This document shows positions 1-12,900 of a stretch of 64,000 bases of DNA, piece after piece (the first letter of the stretch is position 1; the number at the start of each line of letters is the position of its first letter). The stretch is from the NCBI GenBank assembly GCA_031213475.1, contig JARUPZ010000025.1:9589044-9653043 (forward strand). The letters are read 5' to 3'. Origin of the DNA: Nereocystis luetkeana. Lineage: Eukaryota > Sar > Phaeophyceae > Laminariales > Laminariaceae. A program made the position numbers and the translations under genes. The notes below the pieces were generated by a model that was not told where the DNA came from, did not search any database, and was given only the letters and a program-made list of their open reading frames with translations.

Positions 1-73
1 GCCTCTCGATGTCTTTCTGTAAAAAGCGTTAACACCGTCGTGACCTTTCCCCACCTGCCCTACCCTACTGCAG

Positions 74-163
74 CGCTTGTCAAGGACTCCGTGCTACCTG
101 GCGGGGCTGCAAACGACGTCTGTGAATGCACGTTTAATGCTATCGACGATGGAGGCATTTGCG
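74..163 (+). CDS. Exon B0 of the cysteine-rich repeat gene
   Basis: This 90-nt phase 1-1 exon follows CTACTGCAG and ends before GTGAGT. It encodes the second half of a module, with the cysteine pattern C-E-C then I-C-G. Its partner A exon lies left of the window, so the array continues upstream. Confidence 0.7.
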
Positions 164-874
164 GTGAGTGCGATTGACGGCAAGAGTTTGATGTGCAGAC
201 TTGTATAAAGAGAGTTTAAGTTGCATTGTGAGTCAACTAAGATGAGCACAATGAGATTGGAATGCAGGCGCAGACCGGTTTAGACGGGCGCGTAGTTAGT
301 ATAACATCCAGCGTGATTGTAGTCGACGTACCTGTCTCGTGGCACGACTTGCCCACCAGATGTACGTCTTTAAACACAACCAAAACGTACCAGTGCCAAG
401 CTCGTCCTGTTGCAGCCCAACATGAGTTTTGTGTGACACGTTTTAGTTCTGAACACGAAGGGCGCGTGTTAGCTTTGCTGTCTCCACATTATACCGTTCA
501 TTCAAATCAACAACGTCGATACGCCCAGTGACCGCCCTGCTTCTTGGCTTTAGAGAGATAAGCCATATGTGGTCACATACCGTGATACAGTGAAAACGAA
601 ACGATTGCAGTTGGAGAAACGAGGTCTGCAAATGAAACGCCAACATACCAGGTACGAGCACACAACAAAACTCCAACCAAGCTAGTACAAAACTCGGCAA
701 CAACCAGTACATCACAAGTGTTCTTCAAGAAATACGGCACCATACCACAAGAATATCGAAAGAGATGCGAGAAGAACCCGTACCTGTTGAACGTAAACAA
801 GGGTTTTGCGCGCACGAACTGAGGGCAAAGAAGAGGCGCAAACCAAACCAAGGATGGATATTGAGGAACACCAG

Positions 875-921
<47 letters not shown>

Positions 922-3900
922 GCCGGTCGCCCCGGTGGTTCAAGTGGTTAACCTACACTTCTACTTGTATTTGAGTCCTGGGTACGAGCTCCAGGTGGGT
1001 CGGACTTTTGACTTTATATTGCAAAAATCAAAATCAAAAGGATTCAATTGTTGAGAGCGCCTTGCAGCGTGGGTAGGCACAATTCGATGCGAGTCGACGA
1101 GGGAAAAAAAGGCTGAAATCTTCTCGCGATAAAAATGAAGGCACGTACCGTAGCGGGAAGGGGGGAGAAGAGCCTGCTATGTGACCCCGGATCTGAGTTA
1201 CGAGTTGAAAGGAGAGAGAGAAGAAGATGGGCGAAGATAATAAATGGAATGAGCAAAAAAGAAACAAAACAACTGCCGGGGAAAGTGTGTGACATAATTA
1301 CAATATATACTCAAGGCATCGAAAGTATGCTGAGCTCCCTTCTTCTTTACAACGCCAACCCGGGGACGTTGCCACATGATCTACCATCTCCTTCCTTCTC
1401 CCGTTGACATCTGTGTCAAGGGCCGGTGATGCCGCTGTCACGCCCCCTCCCCAGTGGTCTGTCAAGCATATTCCAATTGTACACATCGTACAGTTATGCT
1501 ATTGCACCGATCGACAATGATGAACACTGAACGGTACAGCTTATCCAAGCGACGCGCTCACCTCGAGCATGTTGAATATTCCTGATATACCCGACACAAG
1601 CGTAGTTCTATCTCGTCGTTGTGAGATTTTCACGAGCAGGCAAGTACGTCTATCGTAGTAGAAGCTTGGATGAGGCACCTGACGATGGGTGTGTGTGTTC
1701 CGGTCGTCGAGGGAAATTGGCAACCTCGACAGTTTCCGAAGCAGGTCAAGACTCAGGTCAAACTATGACATTTTGCATGAGAACAATGTAAACAACGAAT
1801 ACCCGGTACCCTCAGGGTTGCGTAAGTTTCTTGAAATAATGTAAATATACAGGTCTTGCTCGCCACGAGTCCGCATGTTGAGTGCTGAGGCCTCAATGGT
1901 CGCAGCCCTATTATATTGTATTAAAATATCTACCCGTTTTTACACGCTCCGGTCCAATGATATTCGACGACGGCTATCATGACAATTTTTAAATCATCCA
2001 CTGTAGCTGCGGTATCACAAAGAGCAACTGCCTTACGCAACGAACTGACATGGTTAAGCTGAACTGCCACAATGCACACCTAGATTTCGCATTAAGTTAG
2101 TCACAATATGAAGCATGTTACTGTGCAAACGCGCACAATATCGACAGCAGCACGTTTGTCTCCATACGCTTTGGTTGACGCTGCCCACGTGCGTTCGCTG
2201 CCGATTATGCTGCACTCTGTGCAAGTGTGTATATTCGATGGCCATTGCCCGGACAACTTGTGCTGCATGGACGACGGGCAGTGCTCAAGTGAGTGTGGTG
2301 TAGAACCCGAGTCGTCAAACGCTTCTGCGAGCAAAGGAGTGATGTAGACACCCGACGTCATATAACAAGCTGATAGATTGGGCGGGAGGTCTAGCCGACA
2401 TTATAGTGTCATATCTGGGGCAACCGCCAATCATGGTCGCTTTTTATTGTACATGCTGCCCGAAGAACAACCAAATATATGGTAGCGCTAGATGTATGCT
2501 ACGTTTAAGATAAGCGCGTGAGGCTTGGTTCACGCCTCTGCGCTGAGCCCCGGTACGAACCCTGCTACAAGACACAATCTCGCCCTGTTTGCTTGTACTG
2601 ATTCGGGCTTTAGCCTTGGTTCTCTGCAGATTGCGAGAACGTTCGTCTGGCCGGTATCACTGCCCTAGGCCGTGGACTCGAACCACATATAACTACGCCC
2701 TGCAGGAAGCGAAGCACATGGGGCCAGATCTATATGCCGTCTGCCGGGGATGCATTTGCCACCTATTGGGGTCTAGTTAACCTGTATTCTCAATCGCCAC
2801 GTGTAGGACATTCGATATATTTCGGTCTCAAGCGTTGAAACCGTTTTGATATTCTCCCACCTATTCTACTGTAGCGCTCGACAAGGACTCCGTTCAACCG
2901 GGCGGGGCTGCTAACGACGTTTGTGAATGCTCGAACAACGCTATCGACGAGTTTGGCATTTGCGGTAAGTGAGAGTGGCAAAGAGATTTAATTGATTGGT
3001 GCAGACTTGTTCAAGGGGAATCAAATTTGAATTGTGAATCAGGGAAGTTGACCACGATGACATTGTAATACAGCGGCATACCACTTTAGAAGGTCGCGTA
3101 GTATTGCACATTCACCGTGACTCGAGTAGAAGCACGTGGTTGATTGAAGCGTAGGAAGCGTCTACCAAGACAACGTATGCCCACCAGATATACGCCTTGA
3201 AACGAAACCTGAAAGTACTAGTTTGTGCCAAGCCGTCCTGTTGCAGCCCAACAGAGGGTTTGTGTGACACGCTTCAGTTCTGAACACGAAGGGGGCGTGT
3301 TAAGTTCGTTGTCTCCCCATTGAACCCTTCTTTCTACGGAACAATATTAGTACACCCAGTAACCGTCCTAATCCTTCACCCTAAAGAGATAAGACGTCAG
3401 TGATCACAGACCGCATAAACCAAAGATTTCCGCACTTGGAGACACGAGGTATGCAAATGAAACGCCAACATACCAGGTACGAGAACACAACCAAAAGCTA
3501 ACCAAGATAGTAGGATCATAGGGACAACCAATGCATCACAGGGAATCTGAAATTAATACAGAACCATTCCACCATGCCACACGAATATCAAACCGGGTGA
3601 AAAAATCATTTGTAAATGCTGAGCGTACACCAGAACGTTGCGCGTACGAATCGACACAAAGAGGGGAAGCAAAGCGGACTGAGGATGGAGATGGAAGAAC
3701 GAAGGACACAGGGATATACCATAGGGAAAATGCATAACACAACTACAAGATCGTACCCAAGGCAGCGATAGCATCATAAGTTCCCTTCTCCTCTACAAAG
3801 CCGAGCCGGGGAACTTGACACCTGGTCTGCCATCGTCTTCCCGATATTATTCACATCGATGTCAAGGGCCGGTAATGCCGTTGCTAGGCTCCCTGCCCAG

Positions 3901-6900
3901 TGGTCTGTGAGGTGTATTTCAACTCTGCACAACATCCCGTTATGCTATTCCACCGATGAATACCCACGAACACTGAACCATACAGCTTATCCAAGCGACG
4001 CGCTCACCTCGAGCATGTTGCATATTCCTGATATACCCGACACAAGCGTAGTTCTATCTCGTCGTTGTGAGATTTTCACGAGCAGGCAAGTACGTCTGTC
4101 GAACTACAGGCTTACATGAGGCACCCGACCATGGGTGTGTGTCCTGGTCGTTGAGGTACACTGGGCAGGTTCCGAAGCAGGTCAAGACTCGGATAAAACT
4201 AGGAAATTTTGCAGGAGAATAATGTAAACAACGTATACCCTGTACCCCCGCGGTTGCGTATGTTGCTTGAAATACTGCAAACATACAGGCCTTGCTCGAC
4301 CACGAGTCCGCATGCTGAGTGCTGATACCACAATGGTCGCAGCCCTACTATTGTCTCTTAAAGTGGAATTTGTGAAATATCGTACCCGAGTATATATGCT
4401 CTGGTCCAACGACATTCGACGACGGCCATCATGACCGTTTCTGAAATATCAACTTTAGCTGCAGTATCACGCAAGGAAACCTCACGCAAACGACCTGGCA
4501 TGCTTTGGCTAAACTGTGACAATGCGCATAATAGTTCAGCGCTGAGCTACGTAAACATATGTAGAGGTGTTCTACGATAGAGGTTCACCCTCACGTGTCT
4601 GAGACCCCCCTTTGAAGGAGCTCCATACCTCATCCGGAAACTGACTTCAGCGAAAATGAAATTGTATCCCGATGAATAATCTCATGGCCCAAGCATACAG
4701 AATGGTATTTATCCAAATCAAGATTGTCCTTCCGACGATTTTGGGTTAAGGGACCCCGTCACTCAGAACGCGTTTGCGCAGAAATGTGCCAATCTATCGT
4801 AGAACGCGTCTGTAAGCCCCGCTTGTCATGTTAACGCGCACAATATCGACAGCAGCATTTTGTCTCCATACGTTTTGCTTTCTTCTCTCCACGTGCCGAC
4901 GGTGATGCTGCACTTCGTGAAAGCGTGTAAATCCGACGGCAATTGCCCGGACAACTTGTGCTGCATGGACGACGGGCAGTGCTCAAGTGAGTGTGGTGTA
5001 GAACCCGAGTCGTTAAACGCTTCTTCGAGCAAAGGAGTGATGTAGACACCCGACGTCATATACGAAGATGATAGATTGGGCGGGAGGTCTAGCCGACATT
5101 ATCGTGTCATATCTGGGGCAATCACCCTTTCATTCTATTGTACATGCTGCCCGAAGAACAACCAAATATATAGTAGCGCTAGATGTATGCTACGTTTAAG
5201 ATAAGCGCGTGAGGCTTGGTTCACGCCTCTGCGCTGAGCCCCGGCACGAACACTGCTACAAGACACAATCTCGCCCTGTTTGCTTGTACTGATTCGGGCT
5301 TTAGCCTTGGTTCTCTGCAGACTGCGAGAACGTTCGTCTGGCCGGTATCACTGTCCTAGGCCGTGGACTCGAACCACATATAACTACGCCCGGCAGGAAG
5401 CGAAGCACATGGGGCCAGATCTATATGCCGTCTGCCGGGGATGCCTTTGCCACCTATTGGGGTCTAGTTAACCTGTATTCTCAATCGCCACGTGTAGGAT
5501 ATTCGATGTATTTCGGTCTCAAGCGTTAAAACCGTTTTCATATTCTCCCACCTATTCTACTGTAGCGCTCGACAAGGACTCCGTTCTACCGGGCGGGGCT
5601 GCTAACGACGTCTGTGAATGCTCGAACAACGCTATCGACGAGTTTGGCATTTGCGGTAAGTGAGAGTGGCAACGAGATATGACTGATTGGCGCAGACTTG
5701 TTCAAGGGGAATCAAATTTGAATTGTGAATCAGGGAAGTTGACCACGATGACATTGTAATACAGCGGCATACCACTTTAGAAGGTCGCGTAGTATTGCAC
5801 ATTCACCGTGATTCGAGTAAAAGCACGTGGTTGATTGAAGCGTAGGAAGCGTCTACCAAGACAACGTATGCCCACCAGATATACGCCTTGAAACGAAACC
5901 TGAAAGTACTAGTTTGTGCCAAGCCGTCCTGTTGCAGCCCAACAGAGGGTTTGTGTGACACACTTCAGTTCTGAACACGAAGGGGGCGTGTTAAGTTCGT
6001 TGTCTCCCCATTGAACCCTTCTTTCTACGGAACAATATAAGTACGCCCAGTAACCGTCCTAATCCTTCACCCTAAAGAGATAAGACGTCAGTGATCACAG
6101 ACCGCAGAAACCAAAGATTTCCGCACTTGGAGACACGAGGTATGCAAATGAAACGCCGACATACCAGGTACGAGAACACAACGAAAAGCTAACCAAGATA
6201 GTAGGATCATAGGGACAACCAATGCATCACAGGGAATCTGAAAGAAATACGGAACCATTCCACCATGCCACAAGAATATCAAACCGGGTGAAAAAAACAT
6301 TTGTAAATGCTGAGCGTACACCAGAACGTTGCGCGTACGGATCGACACAAAGAGGGGAAGCAAAGCGGACTGAGGATGGAGATGGAAGAACGAAGGACAC
6401 AGGGATAAACCATAGGGAAAATGCATAACACAACTACAAGATCGTACCCAAGGCAGCGATAGCATCATATATTCCCTTCTCCTTTACAAAGCCGAGCCGG
6501 GGAACTTGACACCTGGTCTGCCATCGTCTTCCCGATATTATTCACATCGATGTCAAGGGCCGGTAATGCCGTTGCCAGGCTCCCTGCCGAGTGGTCTGTG
6601 AGGTGTATTTTAACTCTGCACAACACCCCGTTATGCTATTCCACCGATGAATACCCACGAACACTGAACCACACAGCTTATCCAAGCGACGCGCTCACCT
6701 CGAGCATGCTGCATATTCCTGATATACCCGACACAAGCGTAGTTCTATCTCGTCGTTGTGAGATTTTCACGAGCAGGCAAGTACGTCTGTCGAACTACAG
6801 GCTTACATGAGGCACCCGACCATGGGTGTGTGTCCTGGTCGTTGAGGTACACTGGGCAGGTTCCGAAGCAGGTCAAGACTCGGATAAAACTAGGAAATTT

Positions 6901-9900
6901 TGCAGGAGAATAATGTAAACAACGTATACCCTGTACCCCCGCGGTTGCGTATGTTGCTTGAAATACTGCAAACATACAGGCCTTGCTCGACCACGAGTCC
7001 GCATGCTGAGTGCTGATACCACAATGGTCGCAGCCCTACTATTGTCTCTTAAAGTGGAATTTGTGAAATATCGTACCCGAGTATATATGCTCTGGTCCAA
7101 CGACATTCGACGACGGCCATCATGACCGTTTCTGAAATATCAACTTTAGCTGCAGTATCACGCAAGGAAACCTCACGCAAACGACCTGGCATGCTTTGGC
7201 TAAACTGTGACAATGCGCATAATAGTTCAGCGCTGAGCTACGTAAACATATGTAGAGGTGTTCTACGATAGAGGTTCACCCTCACGTGTCTGAGACCCCC
7301 CTTTGAAGGAGCTCCATACCTCATCCGGAAACTGACTTCAGCGAAAATGAAATTGTATCCCGATGAATAATCTCATGGCCCAAGCATACAGAAAGGTATT
7401 TTTCCAAATCAAGATTGTCCTTCCGACGATTTTGGGTTAAGGGACCCCGTCACTCAGAACGCGTTTGCGCAGAAATGTGCCAATCTATCGTAGAACGCGT
7501 CTGTAAGCCCCGCTTGTCATGTTAACGCGCACAATATCGACAGCAGCATTTTGTCTCCATACGTTTTGCTTTCTTCTCTCCACGTGCCGACGGTGATGCT
7601 GCACTTCGTGAAAGCGTGTAAATCCGACGGCAATTGCCCGGACAACTTGTGCTGCATGGACGACGGGCAGTGCTCAAGTGAGTGTGGTGTAGAACCCGAG
7701 TCGTTAAACGCTTCTTCGAGCAAAGGAGTGATGTAGACACCCGACGTCATATACGAAGATGATAGATTGGGCGGGAGGTCTAGCCGACATTATCGTGTCA
7801 TATCTGGGGCAATCACCCTTTCATTCTATTGTACATGCTGCCCGAAAAACAACCAAATATATGGTAGCGCTAGATGTATGCTACGTTTAAGATAAGCGCG
7901 TGAGGCTTGGTTCACGCCTCTGCGCTGAGCCCCGGCACGAACACTGCTACAAGACACAATCTCGCCCTGTTTGCTTGTACTGATTCGGGCTTTAGCCTTG
8001 GTTCTCTGCAGACTGCGAGAACGTTCGTCTGGCCGGTATCACTGTCCTAGGCCGTGGACTCGAACCACATATAACTACGCCCGGCAGGAAGCGAAGCACA
8101 TGGGGCCAGATCTATATGCCGTCTGCCGGGGATGCCTTTGCCACCTATTGGGGTCTAGTTAACCTGTATTCTCAATCGCCACGTGTAGGATATTCGATGT
8201 ATTTCGGTCTCAAGCGTTAAAACCGTTTTCATATTCTCCCACCTATTCTACTGTAGCGCTCGACAAGGACTCCGTTCTACCGGGCGGGGCTGCTAACGAC
8301 GTCTGTGAATGCTCGAACAACGCTATCGACGAGTTTGGCATTTGCGGTAAGTGAGAGTGGCAACGAGATATGACTGATTGGCGCAGACTTGTTCAAGGGG
8401 AATCAAATTTGAATTGTGAATCAGGGAAGTTGACCACGATGACATTGTAATACAGCGGCATACCACTTTAGAAGGTCGCGTAGTATTGCACATTCACCGT
8501 GATTCGAGTAGAAGCACGTGGTTGATTGAAGCGTAGGAAGCGTCTACCAAGACAACGTATGCCCACCAGATATACGCCTTGAAACGAAACCTGAAAGTAC
8601 TAGTTTGTGCCAAGCCGTCCTGTTGCAGCCCAACAGAGGGTTTGTGTGACACGCTTCAGTTCTGAACACGAAGGGGGCGTGTTAAGTTCGTTGTCTCCCC
8701 ATTGAACCCTTCTTTCTACGGAACAATATTAGTACACCCAGTAACCGTCCTAATCCTTCACTCTAAAGAGATAAGACGTCAGTGATCACAGACCGCATAA
8801 ACCAAAGATTTCCGCACTTGGAGACACGAGGTATGCAAATGAAACGCCAACATACCAGGTACGAGAACACAACCAAAAGCTAACCAAGATAGTAGGATCA
8901 TAGGGACAACCAATGCATCACAGGGAATCTGAAATTAATACAGAACCATTCCACCATGCCACACGAATATCAAACCGGGTGAAAAAATCATTTGTAAATG
9001 CTGAGCGTACACCAGAACGTTGCGCGTACGAATCGACACAAAGAGGGGAAGCAAAACGGACTGAGGATGGAGATGGAAGAACGAAGGACACAGGGATATA
9101 CCATAGGGAAAATGCATAACACAACTACAAGATCGTACCCAAGGCAGCGATAGCATCATAAGTTCCCTTCTCCTCTACAAAGCCGAGCCGGGGAACTTGA
9201 CACCTGGTCTGCCATCGTCTTCCCGATATTATTCACATCGATGTCAAGGGCCGGTAATGCCGTTGCTAGGCTCCCTGCCCAGTGGTCTGTGAGGTGTATA
9301 TCAACTCTGCACAACTTCCCGTTATGCTATTCCACCGATGAATACCCACGAACACTGAACCATACAGCTTATCCAAGCGACGCGCTCACCTCGAGCATGT
9401 TGCATATTCCTGATATACCCGACACAAGCGTAGTTCTATCTCGTCGTTGTGAGATTTTCACGAGCAGGCAAGTACGTCTGTCGAACTACAGGCTTACATG
9501 AGGCACCCGACCATGGGTGTGTGTCCTGGTCGTTGAGGTACACTGGGCAGGTTCCGAAGCAGGTCAAGACTCGGATAAAACTAGGAAATTTTGCAGGAGA
9601 ATAATGTAAACAACGTATACCCTGTACCCCCGCGGTTGCGTATGTTGCTTGAAATACTGCAAACATACAGGCCTTGCTCGACCACGAGTCCGCATGCTGA
9701 GTGCTGATACCACAATGGTCGCAGCCCTACTATTGTCTCTTAAAGTGGAATTCGTGAAATATCGTACCCGAGTATACATGCTCTGGTCCAACGGCATTCG
9801 ACGACGGCCATCATGACCGTTTCTGAAATATCAACTTTAGCTGCAGTATCACGCAAGGAAACCTCACGCAAACGACCTGGCATGCTTTGGCTAAACTGTG

Positions 9901-12900
9901 ACAATGCGCATAATAGTTCAGCGCTGAGCTACGTAAACATATGTAGAGGTGTTCTACGATAGAGGTTCACCCTCACGTGTCTGAGACCCCCCTTTGAAGG
10001 AGCTCCATACCTCATCCGGAAACTGACTTCAGCGAAAATGAAATTGTATCCCGATGAATAATCTCATGGCCCAAGCATACAGAAAGGTATTTTTCCAAAT
10101 CAAGATTGTCCTTCCGACGATTTTGGGTTAAGGGACCCCGTCACTCAGAACACGTTTGCGCGGAAATGTGCCAATCTATCGTAGAACGCGTCTGTAAGCC
10201 CCGCTTGTCATGTTAACGCGCACAATATCGACAGCAGCATTTTGTCTCCATACGTTTTGCTTTCTTCTCTCCACGTGCCGACGGTGATGCTGCACTTCGT
10301 GAAAGCGTGTAAATCCGACGGCAATTGCCCGGACAACTTGTGCTGCATGGACGACGGGCAGTGCTCAAGTGAGTGTGGTGTAGAACCCGAGTCGTTAAAC
10401 GCTTCTTCGAGCAAATGAGTGATGTAGACACCCGACGTCATATACGAAGCTGATAGATTGGGCGGGAGGTCTAGCCGACATTATAGTGTCATATCTGGGG
10501 CAATCACCCCTTCATGGTCGCTTTCTATTGTACATGCTGCCCGAAGAACAACCAAATATATAGTAGCGCTAGATGTATGCTACGTTTAAGATAAGCGCGT
10601 GAGGCTTGGTTCACGCCTCTGCGCTGAGCCCCGGCACGAACACCGCTACAAGACACAATCTCGCCCTGTTTGCTTGTACTGATTCGGGCTTTAGCCTTGG
10701 TTCTCTGCAGACCGCGAGAACGTTTGTCTGGCCGGTATCACTGTCCTAGGCCGTGGACTCGAACTACATATAACTACGCCCGGCAGGAAGCGAAGCACAT
10801 GGGGCTAGATGTATTTGCCGTCTGCCGGGGATGCCTTTGCCACCTATTGGGGTCTAGTTAACCTGTATTCTCAATCGCCACGTGTAGGATATTCGATGTA
10901 TTTCGGTCTCAAGCGTTGAAACCGTTTTGATATTCTCCCACCTATTCTACTGTAGCGCTCGACAAGGACTCCGTTCAACCGGGCGGGGCTGCTAACGACG
11001 TTTGTGAATGCTCGAACAACGCTATCGACGAGTTTGGCATTTGCGGTAAGTGAGAGTGGCAAAGAGATTTAATTGATTGGTGCAGACTTGTTCAAGGGGA
11101 ATCAAATTTGAATTGTGAATCAGGGAAGTTGACCACGATGACATTGTAATACAGCGGCATACCACTTTAGAAGGTCGCGTAGTATTGCACATTCACCGTG
11201 ATTCGAGTAGAAGCACGTGGTTGATTGAAGCGTAGGAAGCGTCTACCAAGACAACGTATGCCCACCAGATATACGCCTTGAAACGAAACCTGAAAGTACT
11301 AGTTTGTGCCAAGCCGTCCTGTTGCAGCCCAACAGAGGGTTTGTGTGACACGCTTCAGTTCTGAATACGAAGGGGGCGTGTTAAGTTCGTTGTCTCCCCA
11401 TTGAACCCTTCTTTCTACGGAACAATATTAGTACGCCCAGTAACCGTCCTAATCCTTCACCCTAAAGAGATAAGACGTCAGTGATCACAGACCGCAGAAA
11501 CCAAAGATTTCCGCACTTGGAGACACGAGGTATGCAAATGAAACGCCGACATACCAGGTACGAGAACACAACGAAAAGCTAACCAAGATAGTAGGATCAT
11601 AGGGACAACCAATGCATCACAGGGAATCTGAAAGAAATACGGAACCATTCCACTATGCCACACGAATATCAAACCGGGTGAAAAAAACATTTGTAAATGC
11701 TGAGCGTACACCAGAACGTTGCGCGTACGAATCGACACAAAGAGGGGAAGCAAAGCGGACTGAGGATGGAGATGGAAGAACGAAGGACACAGGGATATAC
11801 CATAGGGAAAATACATAACACAACTACAAGATCGTACCCAAGGCAGCGATAGCATCATAAGTTCCCTTCTCCCTATAAAGCCGAGCCGGGGAACTTGACA
11901 CCTGGTCTGCCATCGTCTTCCCGATATTATTCACATCGATGTCAAGGGCCGGTAATGCCGTTGCCAGGCTCCCTGCCGAGTGGTCTGTGAGGTGTATTTC
12001 AACTCTGCACAACATTCCGTTGTGCTATTTCACCGATGAATACCCACGAACACTGAACCATACAGCTTATCCAAGCGACGCGCTCACCTCGAGCATGCTG
12101 CATATTTCTGATATACCCGACACAAGCGTAGTTCTATCTCGTCGTTGTGAGATTTTCACGAGCAGGCAAGTACGTCTATCGAACTACAGGCTTACATGAG
12201 GCACCCGACCATGGGTGGGTGTCCTGGTCGTTGAGGTACACTGGGCAGGTTCCGAAGCAGGTCAAGACTCGGATAAAACTAGGAAATTTTGCAGGAGAAT
12301 AATGTAAACAACGTATACCCTGTACCCCCGCGGTTGCGTATGTTGCTTGAAATACTGCAAACATACAGGCCTTGCTCGACCACGAGTCCGCATGCTGAGT
12401 GCTGATACCACAATGGTCGCAGCCCTACTATTGTCTCTTAAAGTGGAATTCGTGAAATATCGTACCCGAGTATACATGCTCTGGTCCAACGGCATTCGAC
12501 GACGGCCGTCATGATCATTTGTGAACCATCAACTTTAGCTGGGGTCTCACGGAAGACAGCCTTACCCAAACGACCTGACATCGTTTGGCTGATTTGTCAC
12601 ACTGCACATATAGGTTTCGCCTTAAGTTAGCCACATAGGGTAGCCTGTTGTCGTACAAATGCGCACAATATCGACATCAGCACGTTTGTCTCCATACGCT
12701 TTGCTTGACGCTGTGCACGCACGATTGCCGCCGATTTTGATGCACTCTGTGCAAGTGTGTAAATTCGACGGCAACTGCCCGGACAACTTGTGCTGCATGG
12801 ACGACGGGCTGTGCTCAAGTGAGTGTGGTGTAGAACCCGGAGCCGTCAAGCCGTTTCCACGAGGAAAGGAGTGAGACATCCGACATCATACAAGAGGTTG

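Noticed and set aside
6088..6468. 126-codon reverse-strand frame repeated in the tandem units
   Set aside because: It lies in an intron of the module gene, is conserved only because the units are recent copies, and is interrupted in the diverged units.
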